Program-made: the position numbers and the translations under genes
In this document: positions 43,234 to 51,527 of the stretch, piece after piece
Numbering within the stretch: position 1 is the first letter of the stretch
Layout of the letters: each line of letters opens with the position of its first letter
The notes under the pieces: model-generated
The model's database searches: none
Seen by the model: only the letters and a program-made list of their open reading frames with translations
Told to the model about the DNA's origin: nothing
DNA from: an uncultured Gemmiger sp.
GTDB taxonomy: Bacteria; Bacillota; Clostridia; Oscillospirales; Ruminococcaceae
Length of the DNA stretch: 64,000 nt
Assembly: GCA_944388245.1 (NCBI GenBank)
Contig: CALXIA010000008.1
Coordinates: 1 to 64,000, forward strand
Direction: 5' to 3'

Positions 43234-43277
43234 CCCCTGGCGGCCGGTATTTTTTGCCGGCCGCCAGAGGGGTGTTT
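43234..43277 (+). terminator. terminator after the FtsX-like gene
   Basis: CCCCTGGCGGCCGG pairs with CCGGCCGCCAGAGGGG (one bulge, 9-nt loop) and continues TGTTTTTG. Confidence 0.75.
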
Positions 43278-43318
43278 TTGCTGCCATGCGGAATATACGG
43301 AATGTTAAAATGCGAAAA

Positions 43319-43627
43319 TTAAAACAAGAAGTAATAGGAGCAGACCGCCAGCAGCGCCAGGTGCAGCGCAAAGAATACCGGCGCGCCCCAGACAAAGTAC
43401 CAGTGCCGGGTCTTGTGGTGAAAGAGGTACATTCCGGCCCACAGCCCGGCGGCCCCGCCCAGGGCGGCCAGGCCCAGCAGCCGGCGTTCCGGCACCCGGC
43501 GGCGGGCGCGGCGGGCGCAGCGCTTGTCCCAGCCGCAGAGGACAAAATCCACCAGCGACAGCGCCGCCAGCCAGGCCAGCAGCGCCAGCGGCAGCCAGGG
43601 GCGCAGCCCGCTTAGCACCGCCGCCAC
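43319..43627 (-). CDS. DUF1294 family membrane protein
   Basis: A 102-residue protein with three predicted transmembrane helices. Between the first two lies the DUF1294 signature, DKRCARRARRRVPERRLL (about 34-51), then HHKTRHWYF (about 69-77). Its function is unknown. GTG 43627 follows GGAGAAC and sits one base past the sulfatase stop (43629-43631), so it is translated from that transcript. It is short but typical of the family. Confidence 0.85.
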   Translation of the reverse strand: MAAVLSGLRPWLPLALLAWLAALSLVDFVLCGWDKRCARRARRRVPERRLLGLAALGGAAGLWAGMYLFHHKTRHWYFVWGAPVFFALHLALLAVCSYYFLF

Positions 43628-43628
43628 G

Positions 43629-45092
43629 TCAGAAGTTCTCCGGGCAGTTGCGGTCCCGCACGTTGGACAGGCAGTCCACCGGGGTGCGGCCGGGGATCAG
43701 GTGTTCCCCGTCGGAATAGCCCTCCTCCGAATCCTTGAGCGCCTGGGCCAGCAGCCGGCGCAGCTGGGCGATGCGCGGCTGGTATTCCGGGTCGTGGATG
43801 GCGTTGTGGGTCTCGTGGGGATCCTTGTCCAGATCGAAATACTGTTCCTCGTTTCGCTGGGTGAACCAGATGAACTTGTCCTGCCGGGTCACGATGAACT
43901 GGCTGGAGCCGTTGTTGACCCAGAAGGTGTGTTCCCCGTGCAGCCAGGTCCGGTCCACCCCGTGCAGCATGCTCTGGCCGTCCAGATGGGCGGGGATCGG
44001 CGCGCCGGCCAGTTCCAGGCAGGTGGGCATCACGTCCCGCAGTTCCACCAGCGAATCGTCCACCCGGCCGCCTTGGCCCACATACTTTTCGGGGCCGCAG
44101 ATCAGCATGGGGATATGGGCGCTGCCCTCATAGGGCAGGGATTTGCGGTTGCAGCCGTGGTCGCTGAGCATCTCGCCGTGGTCGCTGGTGAACAGGATCA
44201 CGGTGTTGTTCATGAGCTTGTGCTCGGTCAGGGCCATGAGCAGCCGGCCGATCTGATGGTCCACATGGGTGATGCAGGCGTAGTAGCCCACCTGCTGCTG
44301 GCGGATCAGTTCCGGGTCCCGGGGGCCGGTGCTGTTGTTGTAGATCCAGCCCTGCTGTTCCAGCTGTTCCCGGTTGTCCCAGTCGCCCTGGAAGGGCGGG
44401 CGCAGATCCTTGTCCTTATACAGATCAAAATACCACTGGGGCGCGTCGTAGGGCGCGTGGGGCCGCACAAAGCTGACCATCAGGAAAAACGGCTGCCGGG
44501 GATCCCGCCGGCGCAGAAAGTCGATGCTGCGGCTGGCCACCCAGTTGGTGGGGTGGTACTTCTCCGCGTAGGGCCAGGGCCGGGCGGTCCAGCCGTTGCA
44601 GTCCATGCCGGTGTCGGTCACGTCCGCGTCGCCGCCCAGCTGCTCCTTGAGCCAGTAAAAATAGTCGTCGGCGTAGGTCTGGTTGCTGTAGTGGTCCACC
44701 CCGGGGAACCGATACTCGTGCAGATAGCCGTCGTGCAGTTCCACGTTGTGGAACCCCAGGTAGTTGCGCAGCGGATGCACATGCATCTTGCCCACGCACT
44801 GGGTGTAGTACCCGGCCTTGGCCAGTTCCCCCGCCATGGTGCAGCCGTAGTTCCAGTCCACCCCGTCCTGATAGCCCACCTTGCCGGTGTGCCGCTGGCT
44901 CAGCCCGGTGTGCAGGATCGCCCGGGCGGGCACGCAGGTGGGGCAGGAGGAATAGGCGTGGGAAAAATACACCCCTTTGGCGGCCAGACTGTCCAGATAG
45001 GGGGTCTTTACATCGGGATGCCCGGCAAAACTCATACAGTCGCCGCGCATCTCATCGGTCATGATCAGTACAATATTGGGGCGGTCCGCCAT
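43629..45092 (-). CDS. arylsulfatase-type sulfatase (cysteine type)
   Basis: A 487-residue sulfatase that removes sulfate from glycans or other esters. The formylglycine motif CVPAR (C53 in SSCPTCVPARA) is the cysteine version, matured in anaerobes by the radical-SAM enzyme anSME, which is not in the window. Metal ligands are visible in NIVLIMTDEMRGD (about 6-18) and SDHGEMLSDHG (about 310). No signal peptide is seen. It shares its transcript with a small DUF1294 gene. Mucin or plant sulfoglycans are possible substrates (inference). Confidence 0.9.
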   Translation of the reverse strand: MADRPNIVLIMTDEMRGDCMSFAGHPDVKTPYLDSLAAKGVYFSHAYSSCPTCVPARAILHTGLSQRHTGKVGYQDGVDWNYGCTMAGELAKAGYYTQCVGKMHVHPLRNYLGFHNVELHDGYLHEYRFPGVDHYSNQTYADDYFYWLKEQLGGDADVTDTGMDCNGWTARPWPYAEKYHPTNWVASRSIDFLRRRDPRQPFFLMVSFVRPHAPYDAPQWYFDLYKDKDLRPPFQGDWDNREQLEQQGWIYNNSTGPRDPELIRQQQVGYYACITHVDHQIGRLLMALTEHKLMNNTVILFTSDHGEMLSDHGCNRKSLPYEGSAHIPMLICGPEKYVGQGGRVDDSLVELRDVMPTCLELAGAPIPAHLDGQSMLHGVDRTWLHGEHTFWVNNGSSQFIVTRQDKFIWFTQRNEEQYFDLDKDPHETHNAIHDPEYQPRIAQLRRLLAQALKDSEEGYSDGEHLIPGRTPVDCLSNVRDRNCPENF

Positions 45093-45157
45093 CTTCCATC
45101 CCGACCTTTCCTGGCTCGTCCGGCCGCGGGGCCGGAAAACTGCTTGCGTTCGCCCCT

Positions 45158-45186
45158 ATTATGGCACAAAACCCGCCGGGATGCAA
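45158..45186 (-). promoter_or_regulatory. promoter of the sulfatase gene
   Basis: TTGCAT (45181-45186), 17 bp, CATAAT (45158-45163) on the minus strand, about 65 bases before the start. Confidence 0.55.
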
Positions 45187-45219
45187 ACCTTTCCCGGATA
45201 AAAAAATTGCGAAAAAGTG

Positions 45220-45249
45220 TTGACAGACCGCGTTTTCATCGGTTATACT
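45220..45249 (+). promoter_or_regulatory. promoter of the tRNA-Glu/Asn operon
   Basis: TTGACA (45220-45225), 18 bp, TATACT (45244-45249), 23 bases before tRNA-Glu. Confidence 0.8.
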
Positions 45250-45272
45250 ATATAAGCTGCCTGTGCAGTCAT

Positions 45273-45347
45273 GGCCCGTTGGTCAAGCGGTCAAGACGGC
45301 GGCCTCTCACGCCGCAAACGGGAGTTCGATTCTCCCACGGGTCACCA
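45273..45347 (+). tRNA. tRNA-Glu(CTC)
   Basis: GGCCCGT pairs with ACGGGTC (one G-U), the anticodon loop CTCTCAC reads CTC, the T arm contains GAGTTCGATTCTC, and CCA is encoded. It is first in a two-tRNA operon. Confidence 0.95.
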
Positions 45348-45368
45348 CACCGCACAGGCAGCGTATAT

Positions 45369-45444
45369 TCCTCAATAGCTCAGTCGGTAGAGCATGCGGC
45401 TGTTAACCGCAGGGTCGTTGGTTCGAGTCCAACTTGGGGAGCCA
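45369..45444 (+). tRNA. tRNA-Asn(GTT)
   Basis: TCCTCAA pairs with TTGGGGA (one wobble), the anticodon loop CTGTTAA reads GTT, the T arm has TTGGTTCGAGTCCAA, discriminator G is followed by CCA. Confidence 0.95.
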
Positions 45445-45467
45445 CTCGTCACGGGCTTCGGTCCGTG

Positions 45468-45506
45468 TAAACGCCCCGGTCGAAAGACCGGGGCGTTTAT
45501 TTTTTT
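45468..45506 (+). terminator. terminator of the tRNA-Glu/Asn operon
   Basis: A 14-bp perfect stem (TAAACGCCCCGGTC with GACCGGGGCGTTTA, GAAA loop) followed by seven T residues. Confidence 0.9.
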
Positions 45507-45544
45507 GCTTGCGGAAAACGGTGCTCGCATTTTTGCCGATCGTG

Positions 45545-47257
45545 TCAGCGGCTCACCGTGAACAGGGAGTAGAAGTATCCCTTTTGGGCCATCAGCTGGT
45601 CGAAGGTGCCGCTCTCCGCGACGCGGCCGTCCTTCAGCGCCAGGATGCCGTCGCAGCGGCGCAGCAGGCTTTCGTCCAGCCGGTGGGTCACCAGGATGCG
45701 GGTGATGCCGGTCAACTCCAGCAGGGAGAGGTTCACCTGCCGGGCGGTGGCCGGGTCCAGGGCGGCGGTGGCCTCGTCCACCAGCAGCACCTGGCTTTGC
45801 CGCAGCAGGCTGCGGGCGATGGCCACCCGCTGCTGTTCCCCGCCGGAGAGGCCGCGCCCGTTTTCCCCGCAGCAGTACGCCGGGCCCCGGGTCTCGAGCA
45901 GCGGGCCCAGCCCGGCCTGCCGGACAGCCCGCTCCAGCTGCGGGGCGGGGAAATCCCGGAACAGGGTGATGTTGTCCCGCAGGGAGGCGTCGAAGAGAAA
46001 TACCTTTTGCTGGATCAGCCCCACCAGGTCGTAGAGGGATTCGAGGGAGGCCGTTTTCAGCTCCTGCCCGTCGTAGAGGATCTGGCCGGAATAGTCCCGG
46101 CGGCTGGCGGTGAGCAGCCCCAGCAGGGTGGACTTGCCGCTGCCCGATCCGCCCACCACCGCGTAGCAGCCGCCCGCCGCGAACCGGGCGGAGATGTGTT
46201 CCAGCGCGGGGTGTTCCGCGCCTTTGTAGGCAAAGCTCACGTCCCGCAGCTCGATGCCCTGCCGCAGCCGGCCGGGCAGGGGCGCGCCCGGGGCGCGTTC
46301 CGGCTCCTCCAGGGCGTCGGCCAGCTTGTCGATCAGCCCGCCGGCCGCCCGCAGGCCGGCCAGTTTCTCCGGGATCACCTGCAGCGGCTCGATCACATAG
46401 GCCGCCAGGTTGATAAAGACGATCAGCACCCCCGGCGTGATCGCCGCGCCGGAGAAGGCCAGCCAGGCCCCCGCCCAGAAGGTGCCCAGCTGGGCCAGCA
46501 CCCCCGCCAGGCTGGCCAGGGTGCCCAGGGCGATCACCTGGCGGCGCTTTTGGCATTTGGCCTGTTCCAGGGCCCGGTTGCCGCGGGCGAACAGCGCCTG
46601 GATCGGCCCCTCGGCCCGGAAACTTTTCATCACCGAAAACCCGCCCAGGCTATCCTTGAGGGTGGCGGTAAAGGTCTCGTTTTTCCGGGAGACCCGGCCC
46701 TCGGCCTGCTGGATCCGCTGCCCCATGAGCAGCGACACCCCCGCCGGCAGCAGGAAAAAGGCGCAGGAGATGCCGGTCATGGCCGGGCTGTAGAACAGCA
46801 TCATCACCAGCGCGCCCACAAAGTCCGCCGCGCTGGTGAGCAGCTGGAACTGCCCCTCCAGCCAGCCGGTCTCGATGGTCTCCGCGTCGTGGGAAAAGGC
46901 GGCCAGATACCGGGCGCTGGCCTCCCCGTCGAAACTGGCCAGGCTTTTTTCGGTCAGCTTGCGGAAGGCGTGGTCCTTGTACTGCTCCATGGCCCTGCGG
47001 ATGAACCGGGGCTGGAAGGCGTATTCCATCGCCTGCAGCAGCAGGATCAGCGCCAGCACCGCGGCGATCCAGCCCGCCATCCCGGCCAGACCGGGCGCCC
47101 CCGGCACGCCGGAAATGCCGTCGATCATCTGCTGCAGCGCCCGGGCGATCACCAGATGCAGCCCGGAGGTGAGCAGGGCGGTCAGCGCCGCCAGAAAGAA
47201 CATCCCCCGGTTGCCCCGGTAAAAGGACGCGGTGTACTCGCTTCGTTTACGCTTCAC
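45545..47257 (-). CDS. half-size ABC exporter (TMD-NBD fusion)
   Basis: A 570-residue exporter with six transmembrane helices in the first 320 residues and a C-terminal ATPase. Walker A VGGSGSGKSTLLG is near 385, signature [16 protein letters not shown] near 485, Walker B VLLVDEATAALD near 505. It must work as a homodimer or with a partner from elsewhere; substrates of this class include drugs, peptides and lipids. Its start overlaps the end of the XRE regulator gene by 11 bases, tying the two together. Confidence 0.92.
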   Translation of the reverse strand: MKRKRSEYTASFYRGNRGMFFLAALTALLTSGLHLVIARALQQMIDGISGVPGAPGLAGMAGWIAAVLALILLLQAMEYAFQPRFIRRAMEQYKDHAFRKLTEKSLASFDGEASARYLAAFSHDAETIETGWLEGQFQLLTSAADFVGALVMMLFYSPAMTGISCAFFLLPAGVSLLMGQRIQQAEGRVSRKNETFTATLKDSLGGFSVMKSFRAEGPIQALFARGNRALEQAKCQKRRQVIALGTLASLAGVLAQLGTFWAGAWLAFSGAAITPGVLIVFINLAAYVIEPLQVIPEKLAGLRAAGGLIDKLADALEEPERAPGAPLPGRLRQGIELRDVSFAYKGAEHPALEHISARFAAGGCYAVVGGSGSGKSTLLGLLTASRRDYSGQILYDGQELKTASLESLYDLVGLIQQKVFLFDASLRDNITLFRDFPAPQLERAVRQAGLGPLLETRGPAYCCGENGRGLSGGEQQRVAIARSLLRQSQVLLVDEATAALDPATARQVNLSLLELTGITRILVTHRLDESLLRRCDGILALKDGRVAESGTFDQLMAQKGYFYSLFTVSR

Positions 47258-48323
47258 AGGATACCCTCCCCCACAGTTCGGTCAGTTCCGGGTCGTGCTG
47301 TTCGGCCACCATCCGGTCGATCCCCTCCCGGGCGGTGGGCCCCAGATCGTCCACCGCCGTGGCCTTTTCCAGCCGGTCCACAAACCGCAGGCTGGCGGCG
47401 TCATAGCAGGGCGCGGCGTCGAACGCCCGGGCGATGGCCAGGGCCCGGCGCAGGCAGTCCCGGGCCTTGTCCGGCTGCGCCTGCCGCAGCTGAATATGCG
47501 CCCGCAGCGTCCAGAGGATGGCCTCGTACTTGTCGGTGAAGGCGGGCGCGTCCGGCCGCTTGAGCCCCTCATAGAAACGCAGGGTCCAGTCCAGCAGGGC
47601 GGCGGCGTTGTCCCAGTCGGCGGTTTTTTCGTACAGGTTCAGATACCCGGTCACGATCTGGGACTGGGTGACCAGCATATCCAGCAGCGCCCCGGACAGG
47701 TAGGGCAGCGCCTGCCGTGGCTGCTCGCCCCAGAGGGCCAGGATCTGCCCGATCAGGGCGTGGTTCAGCCGGCAGGGGTTGTGCTCTTTCAGGATCTCCG
47801 CGGCCTTTTCCCAGTCGTCCAGGACCAGGCAGGTCTGGGCGATCTCCTGATGCAGCGAGGTCTCGCTGATCTCCGGGTCGGTGTTCAGCCCGATCAGCTG
47901 GCCGGCGCGGCGGAACAGCTCCAGCGCCCGCCGGTTGCAGGCGGGGTCGTTTCGCCGGATGCCCCGCACCCGGTAGTTGATCGCGCCGTGGTAGGCCACC
48001 GCGAAGCCGTTGGGGTAGCGCCGCAGGGCGTCCTCCACCTGGTCCAGGGCGTCCATCCGGTCCGGCTCGTGTTCCAGATCCTTCAGCCGCTCCACCACGG
48101 CGGCCTGGCTGTTGCGGCCCGCCTCGTACCCCAGCAGCGCGTCCACCGACACGCCGAACCGGTCCGCCATCTCCACGATCAGCCCCAGTTCCGGCGTGGC
48201 CGCACCCCGCTCCCACTTGGACACCGCCGCGAAACTCACGCCCAGCGTCTCCGCCAGCCGCTCCTGGGTCATGCCGCTCTCCTTCCGAAGCCGGCTGATG
48301 TTCTGTGCAAGGGACAATTTCAT
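47247..48323 (-). CDS. XRE-type HTH regulator with TPR-like C-terminus
   Basis: A 358-residue regulator. Residues 6-60 form a Cro/C1 helix-turn-helix (NISRLRKESGMTQERLAETLGVSFAAVSKWERG). The remainder is helical repeats of TPR character (e.g. ALDQVEDALRRYPNGFAVAYHGAINYR, AETLKEHNPCRLNHALIGQIL-like repeats). This layout is common in Firmicutes and in some cases binds small peptides. AACAGGAGGT precedes ATG 48323. It overlaps the ABC exporter by 11 bases, suggesting it controls it. Confidence 0.85.
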   Translation of the reverse strand: MKLSLAQNISRLRKESGMTQERLAETLGVSFAAVSKWERGAATPELGLIVEMADRFGVSVDALLGYEAGRNSQAAVVERLKDLEHEPDRMDALDQVEDALRRYPNGFAVAYHGAINYRVRGIRRNDPACNRRALELFRRAGQLIGLNTDPEISETSLHQEIAQTCLVLDDWEKAAEILKEHNPCRLNHALIGQILALWGEQPRQALPYLSGALLDMLVTQSQIVTGYLNLYEKTADWDNAAALLDWTLRFYEGLKRPDAPAFTDKYEAILWTLRAHIQLRQAQPDKARDCLRRALAIARAFDAAPCYDAASLRFVDRLEKATAVDDLGPTAREGIDRMVAEQHDPELTELWGRVSCEA

Positions 48324-48432
48324 ATCCGCACCTCCTGTTCTCTGCCTTGATTGTACCACAGGACAGCGCAAAGACCAGGTATCCCTGGTACAGATGGTTC
48401 AGAAAATATTGAACCACAGGTAGAAAACAAAA

Positions 48433-48462
48433 CGAACCCCCGGCCAAACGGTCGGGGGTTCG
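48433..48462 (-). terminator. terminator of the NCS2 permease
   Basis: A 13-bp stem with one G-U (CGAACCCCCGGCC / GGTCGGGGGTTCG, AAAC loop) followed on the minus strand by TTTTGTTTTC. Confidence 0.8.
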
Positions 48463-48475
48463 CTGTGGATTTTTC

Positions 48476-49879
48476 TTACGCCTTTGCCTTTTCCTTGGGC
48501 AGCAGCACATTCATGAGGATGGCCACAAAGGCGGCGGGCACGATGCCGGAACCGCCAAAGACCAGCTGCACCGCCTGGGGCAGATCGGTCAGCACCGCGC
48601 TGTTGGCGCCCAGACCGTAGCCCAGGCCCAGCGCCACCGATACGATGGACATGCTGCGGGTGGTGAGGGGCTCCCGGGTGATCAGCTGGATGCCGCTCAT
48701 CACGATGGAGGAGAACATGATGACCGCCGCGCCGCCCAGCACGCTCTGGGGCATGATGGAGACCAGCGCCGCCAGCTTGGGCAGCAGCCCGCAGAGCACC
48801 AGGAACACCGCGCCGCAGGCCAGCGCCATCCGGTTGACGATCTTGGTCATGGTCACCAGGCCCACGTTCTGGCTGAAGGAGGTGTTGGGCAGCACGCCGA
48901 ACAGCGCCGCGAAGCTGGAACCCAGCCCGTCGCAGATGATGCCGCCGGACAGCTCGGTGTCGGTGGCTTCCCGGCCCATGCCGCCCTCGGTCACGCCGGA
49001 GATATCGCCCACCGTCTCCACGGCGGTGACGATGAACATGATCATGACCGGCAGAATGGCCCGCAGATCAAACACCGGCTTGACCGGCATCAGCTGGGGC
49101 ACCGCGAACCAGGGGGCCTCAAGCACCTTGTTCCAGTTGAGCACCCAGGCCTTGGTGTACTCCACCCCCTCGGCGGTGACGCCGGTGGTGGAGAGGAAGA
49201 AGGGCAGCACCGCGCAGATCACATAGCCGCAGACAATGCCCAGCAGGATGCAGGAGGAACTGGCCAGCCCCTTGGCCGCGTGCTTGAAGACCAGCACGAT
49301 CACCATGACCGCCAGGGCGATCAGCAGGTTTTCCAGCGAGCCGTAGTCGGCCGCGCCGGTGCCGCCGCCGAAGCTGCCCACGCCCACCCCGATCAGGGAC
49401 AGGCCGATGGAGAGCACCACCGTGCCGGTGACCACCGCCGGGAAGAACCGGCGCAGCGGCTTGAGAAAGACCCCCAGGATCCCCTCAAACACGCCGCCGA
49501 TCAGGGAGGCGCCCATGATGGCCCCGTAGGCCACGATGCCGCCGCCCATCACGTTGACCACGCTCTGGAACACCCCGATAAAGCCGGAACTGGTGCCCAT
49601 GATGATGGGCACCTTGCCGCCCACCGGGCCGATGGCGTACAGCTGCACCAGGGTCACGATGCCCGCCACCAGCATGGCGTTCTGCAGCAGCGATACCTGG
49701 ATGGCCGCGAACTCGTCCGCCCCGCCCAGGGCGGCGCACAGGTTGGTGATGATGAGAATGGGGGTCAGGTTGCCCACAAACATGGCCAGCACGTGCTGCA
49801 ATCCCAGGGGAATGGCCTGCGCCAGCGGCAGCCGCCCCTCAAACTGCCCGGGCTGGGCGTATTGACCGGTCTTTTCCAT
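48476..49879 (-). CDS. NCS2 family xanthine/uracil-type permease
   Basis: A 467-residue purine/pyrimidine permease with about 14 transmembrane helices. The NAT/NCS2 signature is SQNVGLVTMTKIVNR (about 340-354). ETVGDISGVTEGGMGREA-type wording near 295 and LPNTSFSQN fit the xanthine/uric-acid branch of the family more than uracil, but specificity is not settled. GGAGGAAAATT precedes ATG 49879. A short leader, so no purine riboswitch. It is monocistronic. Confidence 0.9.
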   Translation of the reverse strand: MEKTGQYAQPGQFEGRLPLAQAIPLGLQHVLAMFVGNLTPILIITNLCAALGGADEFAAIQVSLLQNAMLVAGIVTLVQLYAIGPVGGKVPIIMGTSSGFIGVFQSVVNVMGGGIVAYGAIMGASLIGGVFEGILGVFLKPLRRFFPAVVTGTVVLSIGLSLIGVGVGSFGGGTGAADYGSLENLLIALAVMVIVLVFKHAAKGLASSSCILLGIVCGYVICAVLPFFLSTTGVTAEGVEYTKAWVLNWNKVLEAPWFAVPQLMPVKPVFDLRAILPVMIMFIVTAVETVGDISGVTEGGMGREATDTELSGGIICDGLGSSFAALFGVLPNTSFSQNVGLVTMTKIVNRMALACGAVFLVLCGLLPKLAALVSIMPQSVLGGAAVIMFSSIVMSGIQLITREPLTTRSMSIVSVALGLGYGLGANSAVLTDLPQAVQLVFGGSGIVPAAFVAILMNVLLPKEKAKA

Positions 49880-49912
49880 AATTTTCCTCCTCACATAAAA
49901 TCAAACAGGTCC

Positions 49913-49941
49913 ATTATACCGTCCGTTCACAAAATTGTCAT
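49913..49941 (-). promoter_or_regulatory. promoter of the NCS2 permease
   Basis: ATGACA (49936-49941), 17 bp, TATAAT (49913-49918), 34 bases before the start. No riboswitch-sized leader follows. Confidence 0.7.
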
Positions 49942-50037
49942 CTTTGGACCGGCGAAACAGGAAGATTTCTCTGTTATAGGTAAATTTGGGCCGGAAAACC
50001 GCCGCTTTTTGCCCGCAATGCCGGAGAAAAATGGGGG

Positions 50038-50120
50038 TTGACAAAACTATACTGAAATGATATAGTATAGCCACAGAGAGGTTAGCGATAACTAACTTCT
50101 CGGCGCGGCGTGAGCGCCGC
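50038..50120 (+). promoter_or_regulatory. flavodoxin promoter and candidate metalloregulator operator
   Basis: TTGACA (50038-50043), 17 bp, TATAGT (50061-50066). CTATACT...AGTATAG (50047-50070) forms a 7-bp inverted repeat over the -10. Just downstream GAGAGGTTAG / CTAACTTCTC (50076-50101) resembles DtxR/IdeR half-sites (GGTTAG...CTAACC). A further hairpin is at 50105-50120. Iron control of flavodoxin is a sensible inference. Confidence 0.55.
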
Positions 50121-50191
50121 AAAAACTATCCACGATACGGAACGGCGCATCGGCCCATTCCGCGCGGAACGTTTGAAGGAGGTCCTTTGTT

Positions 50192-50617
50192 ATGAAAACG
50201 ATCGCGGTGATCTACTGGTCCGGCACCGGCAACACCGAGGCAATGGCGCAGGCCGTCTGCGAGGGGGCCCGGGCCGCCGGCGCCAAGGCGGATCTGCTGG
50301 CGGTGAGCGCGGTGTCCACCGCCGACGCGCTTCGCTACGACGCGCTGGCCCTGGGCTGCCCGGCCATGGGTTCGGAGCAGCTGGAAGAGGGGGAGTTTGA
50401 GCCTTTCTTTGCCCAGCTGGAACCCCAGCTGAGCGGGCGGCCGCTGGCGATCTTCGGGTCCTATTCCTGGGCCGAGGGCCAGTGGATGCAAGACTGGCAG
50501 CTGCGCTGCCAGGCGGCGGGCGCGGCGCTGTGCGCCGACGGCCTGGCCCTCTACGACGCCCCCGACGCCGATGGCCTGGACGCCTGCCGCGCCCTGGGCG
50601 CGAAGCTGGCCGGCTGA
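50192..50617 (+). CDS. flavodoxin
   Basis: A 141-residue flavodoxin, an FMN electron carrier replacing ferredoxin when iron is scarce. The phosphate-binding loop is SGTGNTEAMA (about 10-20), with GCPAMGSEQLEE near 55 and FGSYSWAEGQWM near 90 making the FMN-sandwiching loops. GAAGGAGG precedes ATG. It is monocistronic with its own terminator and an operator-like promoter. Confidence 0.95.
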   Translation: MKTIAVIYWSGTGNTEAMAQAVCEGARAAGAKADLLAVSAVSTADALRYDALALGCPAMGSEQLEEGEFEPFFAQLEPQLSGRPLAIFGSYSWAEGQWMQDWQLRCQAAGAALCADGLALYDAPDADGLDACRALGAKLAG

Positions 50618-50660
50618 TAACTTCTGCGTTTTCCTCCCATTTTGCATACCTTTTTACGTG

Positions 50661-50692
50661 GAAAGGCCGCGCCCTGACGGGCGCGGCCTTTC
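50661..50692 (+). terminator. terminator after the flavodoxin gene
   Basis: A 14-bp perfect stem (GAAAGGCCGCGCCC with GGGCGCGGCCTTTC, TGAC loop) 43 bases past the stop; only a short T run follows. Confidence 0.6.
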
Positions 50693-50728
50693 TGCTGTGC
50701 GACGACAGATTTTGCGCCGCGCCGCGGG

Positions 50729-50757
50729 TTGAAATTGAGGGCTTGTCTCCGTATAAT
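50729..50757 (+). promoter_or_regulatory. promoter of the LytTR two-component operon
   Basis: TTGAAA (50729-50734), 17 bp, TATAAT (50752-50757), 59 bases before the start. Confidence 0.75.
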
Positions 50758-50816
50758 AGAAGTAAAATTTTGCAGTGCGAATCAGGCGGCTCCGGCCGTG
50801 AAAGGAGGGAAACGCG

Positions 50817-51527
50817 GTGATCCGAATCGCCATTGTGGAGGACGAACCGGAATATGCCCGCCAACTGGAACAGTTTTTACAGCGCTACGCGACCGAGAAC
50901 GACCAGCCCATCCAGACCGTTCACTTTTCCGACGGGGACGAGATCGCCCTGCGCTATAAGCCGGACTACGACATCATTCTGCTGGACGTGCAGATGAAGT
51001 TCATGGACGGGATGACCGCCGCCGAACTCATCCGCCAGTCCGACCCGGAGGTGGTGATCATCTTCATCACCAACATGGCCCAGTACGCCATCCGGGGCTA
51101 CGCGGTGGACGCGCTGGACTATGTGCTCAAACCGGTGAGTTACTTTGCCTTCAGCCAGCGGCTGAAGCGGGCCATCGGCCGGATGAAGAAGCGGGAGCGC
51201 CGGTTCATCACCGTGATCGGGCCGGGCGGCGGGCACAAGCTGGAGGTGTCCCGGCTGCTGTATGTGGAGAGCCAGGGCCACAACCTGGTCTACCACACCG
51301 AGGAGGAGGAGATCAGCGTGCCCGGCACCATGAAAGAGGCCGAGGAGAAACTGGTGCCGCTGGGGTTCTTCCGGATCAACAAGGGCTGCCTGGCGAACCT
51401 GGAGAGCGTGGACAGCGTGCAGGACGGCTGCGCCCGGGTGGGCGGCCGCCTGCTGCCGGTGAGCCGGGGACGCAAGAACGACTTCATGAAGGCGCTGACC
51501 CGCTATGTGGGCGAGGTGGTCAAATGA
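50817..51527 (+). CDS. LytTR-family response regulator
   Basis: A 236-residue response regulator. The receiver domain has E8/D9 acidic residues, phospho-acceptor D57 in ILLDVQMKFMDG and KPV lysine near 107. The C-terminal LytTR DNA-binding domain (about 135-236) has YVESQGHNLVYHT and FFRINKGCLANLESV. AgrA/ComE relatives bind short direct repeats. GTG 50817 follows AAAGGAGGG. It overlaps the kinase gene by four bases, so is translated with it. Confidence 0.94.
   Translation: MIRIAIVEDEPEYARQLEQFLQRYATENDQPIQTVHFSDGDEIALRYKPDYDIILLDVQMKFMDGMTAAELIRQSDPEVVIIFITNMAQYAIRGYAVDALDYVLKPVSYFAFSQRLKRAIGRMKKRERRFITVIGPGGGHKLEVSRLLYVESQGHNLVYHTEEEEISVPGTMKEAEEKLVPLGFFRINKGCLANLESVDSVQDGCARVGGRLLPVSRGRKNDFMKALTRYVGEVVK

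Noticed and set aside
49880..50037. Guanine riboswitch before the NCS2 permease
   Set aside because: The predicted transcript start leaves only about 30 nt before the gene, too short for an aptamer, and no such core is visible.
50618..50816. AgrD-like signal peptide gene beside the LytTR pair
   Set aside because: The frames there lack the amphipathic leader, the cysteine/aspartate core and a ribosome site; no AgrB is present.
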